From Pedobacter sp. Leaf176 (lineage in GTDB: Bacteria > Bacteroidota > Bacteroidia > Sphingobacteriales > Sphingobacteriaceae): DNA of 64,000 nt. Positions 8,489 to 17,555 of this stretch are shown piece by piece (within the stretch, counting starts at the first letter, position 1; each line of letters begins with the position of its first letter). The stretch spans positions 310,001-374,000 of the forward strand of contig NZ_LMPD01000001.1 of assembly GCF_001424305.1 (NCBI RefSeq), in the 5' to 3' direction. Both the position numbers and the translations under genes were made by a program. The notes under the pieces were generated by a model that searched no databases, had not been told where the DNA came from, and saw only the letters and a program-made list of their open reading frames with translations.

Positions 8489-9787
8489 ATGAAAACTATC
8501 AACATAAAAAACTTGTCTTTTTTAATAATGATTGCGGCATCATCTCTGCTGTTTTCATGCAAAAAAGAATATAAAGACCCAAATGGGGCAATTGCTGCCG
8601 ATGTGTTGGCGTCATCAAAAGGGTTAACTGGTGTTTCTGTAGGCTTGCAAAGAGTTTATACAGTGAGCAGACCTGGTTTGCTTTTCAATTCAATTGCTGC
8701 TAATGGCTTTGTCACCAATGAAGTGTTTTTACTAAACTCAGGAAATATTCCTGAGCTGCAATTAAGCACAGGAGGAAGTGCCGTGGATGGTACAAACTCA
8801 ATTCTGTTGAACTTGTGGGCAAATGCAAATAAGATAGTTTATGATGCTGATAATGTGATTTCCAACGCTGCAAATCTTGCAGATAAAAATTATGCTGCAG
8901 GCTTAATCGCGTACTCCAGTATTTTCAAAGCCTTGGCAATTGGAAACATGTCTCAATATTGGGAAAGAGTACCTGCCGCAATCGGTTCTAACGTTACGTT
9001 TGTAACACGTGTTGAAGGATTTACAAAAGCGATTTCTGTAATTGACAACGCAATTTCTGTAATCGGAGCAAATCCGGTAAGCGCCACATTTTTAGCACAA
9101 ATTCCAGCAGGTTTAGACATAACGAATACTTTGTATGCCTTAAAAGCCCGGTATGCATTATTTGCAGGAAATTACACCCTCGCTTTGGCTGCTGCCAACC
9201 AAGTAGATTTGATAAAAAGGTCGTCATTTAATTTTGATGCCATTACATTGAATCCGATTTTTGAAGTGGCAACATCAACAAACAACGTCTTTCAGCCGAC
9301 AAACGCCAATTTAGGCTTAACGGGTTCATTTATTCCTGACGCGGCTGATAAACGTATACAATTTTATACTTCTACTGCGGTAATTGCACCAGCTGTACGC
9401 ATAAGCGGTTTCGGTGCAACGGCCTCAACAGCATTCCCGATTTACCTTCCAGGTGAAATTACGCTAATTAAAGCAGAGGTTTATGCAAGGCAGCCGGATT
9501 TAACCAACGCTTTAGCTGAGCTGAATAAAGTAGTAACTAAAACAGCTGCGGGCGATCCGTTCGGCGTTGGTGCAGCCTTGCCTGCTTTAACAGGAACTTT
9601 TACCCAGCAGCAGTTATTAGATTTAATTTATAAGAATCGTTGCATTGAATTGTATATGTCTGGTTTAAAACTTGAAGACATGCGAAGATTCGCAAGGCCA
9701 ACAACGGAGAGAAAGCGGAATTTTTTCCCTTACCCGTTTCAGGAACGTGATAACAACCCAAACACACCTGCGGATCCTGCTTTCTAA
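8489..9787 (+). CDS. RagB/SusD-family outer-membrane lipoprotein
   Basis: 432 residues, short for the SusD family. A type II signal (LLFSC, lipid-modified Cys near residue 24) is followed by the helical TPR-like SusD core. The conserved C-terminal segment YKNRCIELYMSGLKLEDMRRFARP is the usual SusD signature that packs the last helices. It would cap the SusC pore encoded just upstream and capture the ligand at the cell surface. The operon ends at a strong hairpin directly after the stop codon. Confidence 0.88.
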   Translation: MKTINIKNLSFLIMIAASSLLFSCKKEYKDPNGAIAADVLASSKGLTGVSVGLQRVYTVSRPGLLFNSIAANGFVTNEVFLLNSGNIPELQLSTGGSAVDGTNSILLNLWANANKIVYDADNVISNAANLADKNYAAGLIAYSSIFKALAIGNMSQYWERVPAAIGSNVTFVTRVEGFTKAISVIDNAISVIGANPVSATFLAQIPAGLDITNTLYALKARYALFAGNYTLALAAANQVDLIKRSSFNFDAITLNPIFEVATSTNNVFQPTNANLGLTGSFIPDAADKRIQFYTSTAVIAPAVRISGFGATASTAFPIYLPGEITLIKAEVYARQPDLTNALAELNKVVTKTAAGDPFGVGAALPALTGTFTQQQLLDLIYKNRCIELYMSGLKLEDMRRFARPTTERKRNFFPYPFQERDNNPNTPADPAF

Positions 9788-9789
9788 AA

Positions 9790-9825
9790 AATTAAGGGTT
9801 CCGAAGCTAATCGGAACCCTTAATT
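9790..9825. terminator. Intergenic hairpin, bidirectional terminator between susD and the DeoR gene
   Basis: 15-bp perfect arms (9790-9804 and 9811-9825) enclose the loop AGCTAA. The stem lies three bases after the susD stop codon, and its right arm overlaps the stop codon of the convergent regulator gene by two bases. A-rich and T-rich flanks on both sides allow termination in either direction. Confidence 0.8.
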
Positions 9826-10570
9826 ATAAAATATTAAGTTCTTTTACTCTGTAACCCGCAAGCGCATCATGCGCCTCATCCAGTTCTGTAATCAGAAAGC
9901 TTATATTTTCAATCGGACAAACCTTTAACCTCAACGAAATATCCAATTTCTCCGAAATGCAAAGTACAGCTGTTTTTTTGGAACAGGCAATCATTGCCTT
10001 TTTTAGCTGATTGATTTCCCAATAGGTATCGGTTAACCCGTCTGATGGATGTATGGCACTCGTACCCATCATACATAAATCTGCTTTGATTTCGGAAAGC
10101 TGCGTAATTACTTGTCCGCCATAGGTAATCTGTGAGTTTTTTGAGAAAAGTCCTCCAATTAAAATCACTTCGATGTTGTCATACTTGGCTAGTTCCACAG
10201 CGACCAAAGGACTTATCGTAAAAAACGTAGCTTCTAGATTTTGAGGGAGTTGCTTCACGAACTCCAGTATCGTAGTGCCCCCACCCGTCAAAACGACCAT
10301 GCCGTCTTTAACCAATGAAGTCGCCTTCTTCGCGATGCTGATTTTACTATCTCTTGCATAAACTGTACTATCATCAAATGAACTGTGATATGATTTTGAA
10401 AGCGCGCCACCATGCACTTTAAACAGTTTTCCTTCATCAACAAGTTCTTGTAAATCTCTTCTGATTGTATCCTCAGAGACAGCTAATAACTGAACCAAAT
10501 CTGATGTAAGCACTCGGTTGTGCAAATTGATCTGGCGCATAATAAAATCATGACGTTCTTTTTTCAGCAT
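9824..10570 (-). CDS. DeoR/GlpR-family transcriptional repressor of sugar metabolism
   Basis: 248 residues. The N-terminal winged helix (about 5-58) contains LTSDLVQLLAVSEDTIRRDLQEL and KLFKVHGGAL, the DeoR-family HTH signature. It is followed by the sugar-phosphate-sensing DeoR_C domain, with VLTGGGTTILEFVKQLP, a GG..SKNSQ segment and a late LDISLRL stretch. Members bind phosphorylated sugars as inducers. It sits between two SusC/SusD operons, convergent with the first and divergent from the second, so it plausibly regulates one or both. No operator could be proven by eye. Confidence 0.88.
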   Translation of the reverse strand: MLKKERHDFIMRQINLHNRVLTSDLVQLLAVSEDTIRRDLQELVDEGKLFKVHGGALSKSYHSSFDDSTVYARDSKISIAKKATSLVKDGMVVLTGGGTTILEFVKQLPQNLEATFFTISPLVAVELAKYDNIEVILIGGLFSKNSQITYGGQVITQLSEIKADLCMMGTSAIHPSDGLTDTYWEINQLKKAMIACSKKTAVLCISEKLDISLRLKVCPIENISFLITELDEAHDALAGYRVKELNIL

Positions 10571-10800
10571 ATTGATGTTTGGTTTATACGAATGTAAAAA
10601 TACTTTCCAATAGTTTGCGTGTTTATGCGGTTTTGTGCAATTTAATGTTGTGGTAGTTGTATAAAATCTTTGTTGTATTGTTCATTTATTAAAAAACATT
10701 TATCATATTTACTTTTAAATACTTAGCATGCGTTATTGTGCGTGTTTTGGAACAACAAAAACTAACTAATCACTTCAAACTAATCTTTATCTGGCAGTTT

Positions 10801-13800
10801 ATGAAAAAAAAACTACTATTAATTTTTATCGGCACGTTCTTGTTGCTGGCTCAGGCCTTTGCGCAACAAATAACCGTTACCGGTAAGGTTACGTCATCTG
10901 ACGGACCCATACCCGGTGTTTCCATTCGAGTTAAAGGAACAACTATAGTTGCTCAGACGACGGGCGATGGCAATTATTCAATTAAAGCGCTGAGAACAGA
11001 TGTGCTGCAGTTTTCCTATATTGGCTATAAAGGTCAGGAAAAAGCTGTAAATGGTAATGCTATTCTAAATGTAACATTAACTACAGATGCAAGCGATTTA
11101 GAAGAGGTTGTTGTTACTGCTTTTGGCATCACAAGAGATAAGAAAGCTTTAGGCTATTCTGCTCAAACAGTAAAAGGAACTGATATTGCACAAACACAGC
11201 GTGATAACTTTATTAATGCGTTACAGGGTAGGGTTGCTGGTGCTACAATTACACCTACAAACGGAACGCCTGGTGCGTCGTCTCAGATTATCATACGCGG
11301 AGCGGTATCATTAGATGGAGATAACCAACCCTTATTCGTAATTGATGGACTTCCGGTATCTAATAAAACTTTTAGTGAATATAATAAAGTTGGACAAGGA
11401 ACTTTCAACAGAAATAACGATTACGGAAATCGAGCAATGGATATCAATCCAGAGGAAATTGAGTCGTTAACGATATTGAAAGGACCAGAAGCCTCAGCAC
11501 TATATGGTACTGATGGCGCATCTGGTGCTGTCGTAATTACCACCAAGCGAGCAAAAGCAGGTACTGCTAGAGTAACATATAACAATTCTTTTCGTGTAGA
11601 AAATGTTTATCGTTATCCCGAAGTACAAACGGTATATGGGCCGGGTGTATCCGCTGGTTTTTTGGATGAAGATGTAAGAACTTTCTTTGGTTCAAAATAT
11701 CCTGCCGGGACTGTTTTTTATGATAACATTGGTAACTTTTACAAAACAGGATTTACGCAAAAACATAATGCTTCAGTAGAAGGCGGGAGTGAAGCGCTGT
11801 CCGTAAGGTCAAGTTTGGCTTACACAGATCAGGGGGGTACTTTGCCGGGAACGTCTTACAATTCTATCAACGCTAAATTAACAGGAACATCAAAAATTAG
11901 CTCAAAAATTAATGCAAATGCCTCTATCAATTTTATTTCATCTAAAACAAATAAAGCTTTCAAGGGTGCTGGCAGTCCGATGTTGAGTGTTCTAAGTTGG
12001 CCAACTGCCGATGATATGAGCAATTATTTAACTGAGAATGGCGATAGAAGGACCATTACGGGTTCTTTTACCGGAGAATTGGATAACCCATATTTTGCAT
12101 TAAATAAGAACCCTAACACAGAGAAAATTAACAGAGTACTGGCAAACTTTGGCCTCGATTATACCCCAACTAAATGGCTTTCTTTTGCGGCCAGAGCTGG
12201 TGCTGATGTTACCAATTTTGAAGCGATGGATGCTTATCATCCTCAGTCTTATGGCTGGGATGGAACCAATGTTGCCGCTGGTGGCACATTGAATACGGTT
12301 GTGCAAAATTCTAAATTATACACAGGAAACCTGGTTGCAACTTTGCGTAAGGATTTTGGAAAGTTTAAGCCGGTTTTAAGAATTGGAGCTGATATTAAAG
12401 ATGATCATTCCATCTCCACAGCTAATAAGGGGACTGGCTTTTTAAAAGCAGATTTTTATAGTTTAAATAATGTCACTTCAACAACAGTTCAAGCATTCTA
12501 TGCGGATGAGTTAAAAAGGAAAGTGGGTGCTTTCGCAAGTGCTGAATTTGGTTACGATGAATTTTTATACCTCACTTTAACAGGCAGACAGGATTATTCA
12601 TCTACATTGCCAACAAGTAACCAAAGTTTTTTCTACCCTGCGGCATCTCTGAGTTTTGTTTTTTCAGAGTTAGCACCATTAAAAGATTCGAAATGGTTAT
12701 CCTTCGGTAAATTAAGAGGATCTTGGGGTCAGTCGGGTAAAGATGCGAGAACAGCTTATATTACTAAAACAAAACTTATAGCCCAACAAACTACAGGCGG
12801 TGGATTTGCTGTAGATGCTACTGCAGGAAATCCGGCAATAGAAGCCGAGTTCACAACCTCTCAGGAAATTGGTTTGGAGATGGGTTTCTTTAATAATCGC
12901 TTGTCTTTCGATTTCTCATATTATCAATTGTTATCAGAAAAGCAAATTACTGCACCACGTTTAAGTTATGCAACAGGAGCTATTTTAGGCTGGATTAATA
13001 GTGGGGAACTAAGGAACAGGGGTTTTGAATTGATATTGAAGGGTACCCCTTTCAAAACTTCAAAATTTTCCTGGGATATTACCGCGAATATTTCAAGAAC
13101 CAGAGGCAAAATTTTGTCATTACCGGCTGATCAGGACGTATTCTATGTGTCGGATAGTTGGTTAGCAAACAATGTTCGGGCACAGTATGTAGTTGGATCA
13201 TCTATTTCCGCATTCGCAGGATTCCATTATGTGAAAAACAATGCCGGTCAGTTACTGATAAATCCAACTAACGGGATGCCTATTATTGATCAGACCTTTA
13301 CTCCTATTGGTGATCGTGCTCCTGATGTTGTAATGGGTTTAACAAATAGCTTCACTTACAAAAATTTTAATCTATCGTTCCTATTAGATATTAGAAAAGG
13401 AGGCGATATATACAATGCGACAGATTTATATCTTTATCAGCGGGGTTTATCTAAACTCAGCTTGGATAGGGAGCAACCTCGCATTATTGAAGGCGTATTC
13501 AGAGATGGCTTGGAAAATACTGCAAACCCAACAAAAAATAATGTCGTAGTAGTTCCTTATGCTACCAAGACATATTATGATACCTATTATTCAACCGAGG
13601 ATTTTCTGGAGAGAGAAATCAATTGGATTAGATTGAAGGACATTACATTGAGCTATAATTTACCAAAGGAGATGTTCACTAAGAGTAAAGTTTTTAAAAG
13701 CGCGAACATATTCGTAACGGGAACAGATTTACTTTTACTGACCAACTACAAGGGTGTCGACCCATCGGTAAATGGCTTAAGCGCAGCTTCTGGCGGCTTA

Positions 13801-13875
13801 GGAGGTACAGGAATCGATTATGGTTCTGTGGGATTGCCACGAGGTTATAATTTAGGAGTTAGAGTTGGTTTTTAA
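10801..13875 (+). CDS. SusC/RagA-type TonB-dependent receptor (second copy)
   Basis: 1024 residues from the ATG at 10801. An in-frame GTG at 10738 would place 21 non-signal residues before a perfect signal peptide (KKKLLLIFIGTFLLLAQAFAQ), so I reject it. Domains are a carboxypeptidase-regulatory-like domain (VTGKVTSSDGPIPGVSIRVKG), a TonB plug (LEEVVVTAFGITRDKKALGYS, then a FINALQGRVAGATI segment) and a barrel ending NLGVRVGF. It differs clearly from the receptor at 5334 in the plug and barrel, so the two are not a recent duplication and probably take different ligands. The SusD partner starts 10 bp downstream. Confidence 0.92.
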   Translation: MKKKLLLIFIGTFLLLAQAFAQQITVTGKVTSSDGPIPGVSIRVKGTTIVAQTTGDGNYSIKALRTDVLQFSYIGYKGQEKAVNGNAILNVTLTTDASDLEEVVVTAFGITRDKKALGYSAQTVKGTDIAQTQRDNFINALQGRVAGATITPTNGTPGASSQIIIRGAVSLDGDNQPLFVIDGLPVSNKTFSEYNKVGQGTFNRNNDYGNRAMDINPEEIESLTILKGPEASALYGTDGASGAVVITTKRAKAGTARVTYNNSFRVENVYRYPEVQTVYGPGVSAGFLDEDVRTFFGSKYPAGTVFYDNIGNFYKTGFTQKHNASVEGGSEALSVRSSLAYTDQGGTLPGTSYNSINAKLTGTSKISSKINANASINFISSKTNKAFKGAGSPMLSVLSWPTADDMSNYLTENGDRRTITGSFTGELDNPYFALNKNPNTEKINRVLANFGLDYTPTKWLSFAARAGADVTNFEAMDAYHPQSYGWDGTNVAAGGTLNTVVQNSKLYTGNLVATLRKDFGKFKPVLRIGADIKDDHSISTANKGTGFLKADFYSLNNVTSTTVQAFYADELKRKVGAFASAEFGYDEFLYLTLTGRQDYSSTLPTSNQSFFYPAASLSFVFSELAPLKDSKWLSFGKLRGSWGQSGKDARTAYITKTKLIAQQTTGGGFAVDATAGNPAIEAEFTTSQEIGLEMGFFNNRLSFDFSYYQLLSEKQITAPRLSYATGAILGWINSGELRNRGFELILKGTPFKTSKFSWDITANISRTRGKILSLPADQDVFYVSDSWLANNVRAQYVVGSSISAFAGFHYVKNNAGQLLINPTNGMPIIDQTFTPIGDRAPDVVMGLTNSFTYKNFNLSFLLDIRKGGDIYNATDLYLYQRGLSKLSLDREQPRIIEGVFRDGLENTANPTKNNVVVVPYATKTYYDTYYSTEDFLEREINWIRLKDITLSYNLPKEMFTKSKVFKSANIFVTGTDLLLLTNYKGVDPSVNGLSAASGGLGGTGIDYGSVGLPRGYNLGVRVGF

Positions 13876-13885
13876 TAATAAAGAG

Positions 13886-15463
13886 ATGAAAAAGACATAT
13901 ATATTATTTGCCGCAATTGCGACAATGGTCGCTGTATCAAGCTGTAAAAAGTATCTTGATGTAAATACTGATCCTGCTACCCCTCAGGATATAGAAAGCA
14001 AAACATTAACACCACCATTATTTTCACAAATGTCAAGAGGTATTGGTTATGATGCCAGATACCTTGGGCCTGTAATTCAGAATTGGGGTTACAGAACTGG
14101 TGCTTTTGTAGGGGATGTACATGGTTGGATTGTATCGAGCGATGCAATGGGCGAAATCTGGAGAACAAATTATTATGGTTTGGGTGCAAATTTAAACCTG
14201 ATTATAGATGATGCAACAAAAACTGAGCAATGGAATTATTTGGCCCTCGCTCAAACTTTAAAGGCCTGGAGTTGGCAAACTACAACTGATTACCATGGAG
14301 ATATAATTCTTAAGCAAGCATATGAGCCAAATCGATATGTGTTTGATTATGATCCTCAGCAAGATGTGTATGCAGAGGTTGTCAGATTAGCTAATTTGGC
14401 AATTACAAACTGGAGCAGAACTGATGGAACAGGTACTGTTGGTAAAATGGCGGCTGCAGATCTAATTTACGCTGGTGATGCCTCAAAGTGGATTAAATTT
14501 AATTATGGGATACTAGCATTAAACTTAAACAATCAAATTAATAAGGCATCGTATAATCCGGCAAAAGTTATCGAATATGTAGATAAATCGTTAGCAAGCA
14601 ATGCAGATAACTTTTTAGTTCCTCATTTAGGTACTAATACTGTAAACGCTAACTTTTTTGGTCCTGTTAGAGGAAACTTAAATAGCTATAGGGTATCGAG
14701 ATTTATTGTTGGCTTACTAAATGGCCAATATTTTACTGGTACAGCAGGTAATGTTATTGATCCACGTATTTCGACATTAATTACTGCGAGTAACGATGGC
14801 CAGTACAGAGGTACAATTCCAGGTCAAGGAGATCCGGCCTCAACGGCTGCCGCATTGCCAACTGCAATAGCGAATCCTTGGGGTTCAATCGGAATTAATT
14901 CAGCTACCCCAAGCCCAGGGGCAGGAGGTGGTAAATACTTGTTTAAGGATAATGCTCCAATGCCTATGATGACCTATTCAGAAATGCAATTTGTTAAGGC
15001 AGAGGCGGCATTTAGAATGGGTAATGTAAGCTTGGCTTACCAAGCTTACGTTAATGGAATTAGTGCCAGTATTGACTTTGTAAGCGGACTAGGCAATGCT
15101 ATTACGACTACGCAAAAGACCGCTTACATGAGTAGTGCGTCGGTTAAACAAACTGCAGCCACACTTACTTTAAGGGATATTATGTTGCAGAAATATATTG
15201 CAATGTATGGCTATTGTTTTGTGGAGACTTGGTGCGATTTACGTAAGTATAATTATGGTGACGGAGATACTAAAGGCAATAATCCGTATGGCGGGGTATT
15301 TGTTTTGCCAACCAACCTGTTTGCAGATAATGGAGGCAAGCCTGCGCAACGCTATCGCCCGCGTTACAATTCTGAATATCTTTGGAATTTAACTGCGCTT
15401 AAAAAAATTGGAGGCGATAAGCCAGATTATCATACTTATAAAATGTGGTTTTCAGAACCTTAA
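13886..15463 (+). CDS. SusD/RagB-like outer-membrane lipoprotein (SusD-like 2 type)
   Basis: 525 residues from the ATG at 13886, which gives a clean lipoprotein signal (MKKTYILFAAIATMVAVSSC). An ATG at 13865 would overlap the end of the SusC gene and spoil the signal, so it was not used. The start KKYLDVNTDPATPQ and the helical body with YSEMQFVKAEAAFRMG match the SusD-like family that carries this VNTDP opening. It is the surface ligand-binding partner of the receptor encoded just before it. A DUF4397 lipoprotein gene follows within 12 bp, forming a three-gene operon. Confidence 0.9.
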   Translation: MKKTYILFAAIATMVAVSSCKKYLDVNTDPATPQDIESKTLTPPLFSQMSRGIGYDARYLGPVIQNWGYRTGAFVGDVHGWIVSSDAMGEIWRTNYYGLGANLNLIIDDATKTEQWNYLALAQTLKAWSWQTTTDYHGDIILKQAYEPNRYVFDYDPQQDVYAEVVRLANLAITNWSRTDGTGTVGKMAAADLIYAGDASKWIKFNYGILALNLNNQINKASYNPAKVIEYVDKSLASNADNFLVPHLGTNTVNANFFGPVRGNLNSYRVSRFIVGLLNGQYFTGTAGNVIDPRISTLITASNDGQYRGTIPGQGDPASTAAALPTAIANPWGSIGINSATPSPGAGGGKYLFKDNAPMPMMTYSEMQFVKAEAAFRMGNVSLAYQAYVNGISASIDFVSGLGNAITTTQKTAYMSSASVKQTAATLTLRDIMLQKYIAMYGYCFVETWCDLRKYNYGDGDTKGNNPYGGVFVLPTNLFADNGGKPAQRYRPRYNSEYLWNLTALKKIGGDKPDYHTYKMWFSEP

Positions 15464-15475
15464 TCAATTAGTCAA

Positions 15476-16282
15476 ATGAAGAAAATATTATATCTTTTTG
15501 TAGTAAGTATGGGTCTATTTACTGCATGTAAAAAGGGTGAGTTGGTTGAAAATACCCCTTACGAATATGTTAATCCAGGTGATACACGTTATTCGTACAT
15601 AAAAATTTTGAATCTTACTCCTGGAAGCCCGGTTGCAAACTATTACTTAGACGGTGCAAAATTTTCAGGGGGTTTATCATCAACAGGTATTGAAAGTGCG
15701 GGCTATACCTACAATGGGCTGTTTCCGGATTTTGGATATGCGGTTACTACACCAGGCTCACATAAATTGACAGCAAAAGTAGTTCCTGCGGCAACAACGG
15801 ATGCAAATTTGGAGATTTTAAATACAACAATTAATCCTGCGCCTGGTAAATATTATAGTATGTTTACGACTGGGCAATATTCGTCAACTTCTAAAGTAAT
15901 TCCATCCGTTTTGACCATTGAGGATGTAAAACCAATGTTGGATACTTCCAAGATTTTTGTCAGACTGGTTAATTTAGCGATTGGAGGTCCAAATCTAGAC
16001 CTTGTTAAGGGAGACCTTGTAACTGGAACAAAGATAATCACTAATGTGGCATACGGTTCTGCATCATCTGGCTGGATTGAAATTCCAAATCCAGGCTCTG
16101 GTACCGCACCATCGCAAAACCTCTGGTTTGTAAACTCGCTAACAGGTGTACCAGTAATATCAGTTGCATTTACAAGTGCGTTAACCAAAGGCAGGGCTTA
16201 TACGATATACTCACGCGGTATTTTCGGAAGCACCGCAACGGCAACATTATACAATGTTACATTCTATACCACATTCTTTTAG
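15476..16282 (+). CDS. DUF4397-domain lipoprotein
   Basis: 268 residues with a lipobox (MGLFTAC, Cys near residue 18). The body has two Ig-like beta repeats with the DUF4397 pattern: SYIKILNLTPGSPVANYYLDG near residue 40, and KIFVRLVNLAIGGPNLDLVKGD near 160. Such proteins are commonly the third gene after SusC/SusD in Sphingobacteriaceae and are presumed to be surface or periplasmic binding proteins, but no function has been shown that I can cite. It is followed by a terminator at 16305. Confidence 0.8.
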   Translation: MKKILYLFVVSMGLFTACKKGELVENTPYEYVNPGDTRYSYIKILNLTPGSPVANYYLDGAKFSGGLSSTGIESAGYTYNGLFPDFGYAVTTPGSHKLTAKVVPAATTDANLEILNTTINPAPGKYYSMFTTGQYSSTSKVIPSVLTIEDVKPMLDTSKIFVRLVNLAIGGPNLDLVKGDLVTGTKIITNVAYGSASSGWIEIPNPGSGTAPSQNLWFVNSLTGVPVISVAFTSALTKGRAYTIYSRGIFGSTATATLYNVTFYTTFF

Positions 16283-16304
16283 AATATAACACTCACCATT
16301 TGAA

Positions 16305-16336
16305 AAACCAGGTCAGTTCTGACTTGGTTTTTTTTT
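16305..16336 (+). terminator. Rho-independent terminator of the second SusCD operon
   Basis: An 11-bp stem with one G-T pair (16305-16315 with 16320-16330) is followed by a run of T to 16336. It lies 22 bases after the DUF4397 gene stop. Confidence 0.8.
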
Positions 16337-16390
16337 GCCCAGAAACCGAATTGGAACCGGCAGCTCACAGAAGCCTAACCCTCATACAAT

Positions 16391-16414
16391 AAAAAAAGCG
16401 GCCAATTGGCCGCT
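16391..16414 (-). terminator. Terminator of the beta-barrel gene (minus strand)
   Basis: The perfect palindrome AGCGGCCAATTGGCCGCT at 16397-16414 is followed, on the minus strand, by seven T (A at 16391-16397). It lies 24 bases after the stop of the gene at 16439-17041. Confidence 0.8.
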
Positions 16415-16438
16415 CTTATCCTGTTCTGAATTAAATTA

Positions 16439-17041
16439 TTACAATATCTTAAAGCCTAAACTCAACTGAAATAAGTTAGGTTTTTGGGTATATTTTTCAC
16501 TTTTGCTTATGTTGGATAAGCCTGCTTCATAACGTAAATCAACAGAGATGGAGCCCACGTCAATGCCAGCACCTGCCTGAATGCCCAACGCTTGGTTTTT
16601 ATAGTTGTCGAAATCTGTCGCTTGCTGATAAGCAGAATTGAAGCTGGAGTTTTCATCTAAAACGAATGAGATAACCGGACCAGCCATTACTCTGAAATTT
16701 AATTTATTTGAACCAAACTTTGTCCCTAATAAAACGGGGATATCCAGGGTCGTGAATTTTACCTTGCCTTCTGCTGCAATTTCCGTGTTGTTATTATTGG
16801 TGAAGCTGATGAACTTGTTGCCTTTGCTCCCAATATACGCCTCTGGTTGTACATAGAAACTGGCACCGCCAATTCGGGCCCAGGCACCAATCTGGTAACC
16901 TAGCCGGTTTTCCTCACTAGCAAAATCAGCATTTATTTTAGCCAGGTTTACACCCGCTTTAACACCGAGATTAAATGTTTGCGCATGTGACGTTAGCCAA
17001 CCCGCAGTCAGGATAACAATAGAGAAGATAAGTTTTTTCAT
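16439..17041 (-). CDS. Porin-family outer-membrane beta-barrel protein (PorT-like)
   Basis: 200 residues: a signal peptide (FSIVILTAGWLTSHAQ) followed by about eight amphipathic beta strands. It begins NLGVKAGVNLAKINADF, a hallmark of the outer-membrane-beta-barrel (OMP_b-brl_2) family, and ends in the strand FQLSLGFKIL. No ligand or enzyme motif is visible. It is monocistronic with its own terminator. The name PorT-like refers to fold only; nothing here links it to type IX secretion. Confidence 0.82.
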   Translation of the reverse strand: MKKLIFSIVILTAGWLTSHAQTFNLGVKAGVNLAKINADFASEENRLGYQIGAWARIGGASFYVQPEAYIGSKGNKFISFTNNNNTEIAAEGKVKFTTLDIPVLLGTKFGSNKLNFRVMAGPVISFVLDENSSFNSAYQQATDFDNYKNQALGIQAGAGIDVGSISVDLRYEAGLSNISKSEKYTQKPNLFQLSLGFKIL

Positions 17042-17161
17042 TGTGTTTAAGTTTAAGGATAAATTTGTTTATAACGTACATTTAACACAATTATCATGCT
17101 AAAGTGAATTAGAATTTATCTTTTTGTTCTCATTAAACACAGCAATCAGCGTAAATATTTT

Positions 17162-17169
17162 TACTTTTG
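17162..17169 (+). promoter_or_regulatory. Promoter -7 box (TACTTTTG) upstream of the 71-residue gene
   Basis: TACTTTTG matches TAnnTTTG and ends 18 nt before the ATG at 17188. No good TTTG is found at the expected -33 position, so only half of the promoter is supported. Confidence 0.35.
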
Positions 17170-17187
17170 TAGCAAATCAATTAAAAG

Positions 17188-17403
17188 ATGGCAAACTTCC
17201 AGTTAACAAAAGATAATGCAGAGAAAGTTAAAATTAAGTTTTTAAGAAAATATCGTGATCTTGTTGCTGAGCCATTGGATTTTACACCTGGTAAAGAAGA
17301 TAAATTGGTTGAAGACATTATGCGCCTGGTTAAACGCGATCGTACTTATGTCGAATTCACGCTTCAAAAAGCACTGGCCGATACAAAGGGTAACAGACTT
17401 TAG
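17188..17403 (+). CDS. Conserved-looking small hypothetical protein (71 aa)
   Basis: A 71-residue soluble, highly charged protein (many Lys, Asp and Glu) predicted to be mainly helical. It has no signal peptide, Cys pairs or recognised motif. An upstream -7 box and ordinary codon use support it being real. It stands alone, 152 bp before the S41 protease and divergent from the beta-barrel gene. I do not recognise the family and assign no function. Confidence 0.55.
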   Translation: MANFQLTKDNAEKVKIKFLRKYRDLVAEPLDFTPGKEDKLVEDIMRLVKRDRTYVEFTLQKALADTKGNRL

Positions 17404-17555
17404 TTTCATCTCCCCAGCAGCTAACGGTTAAATTACTTATTTAAAAGGTATAGCCTGTTTTTAATCTTTATCCCTTTTTGTACATTTACAGGTACATTAA
17501 TCAAATCCCGTGGTAAGGTTATATTTTCCTTACTCAAGGATATTAAATTCAAGGG

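Noticed and set aside
10738..10800. N-terminal extension of the second SusC from a GTG
   Set aside because: It places 21 residues before an ideal signal peptide; the ATG at 10801 is better.
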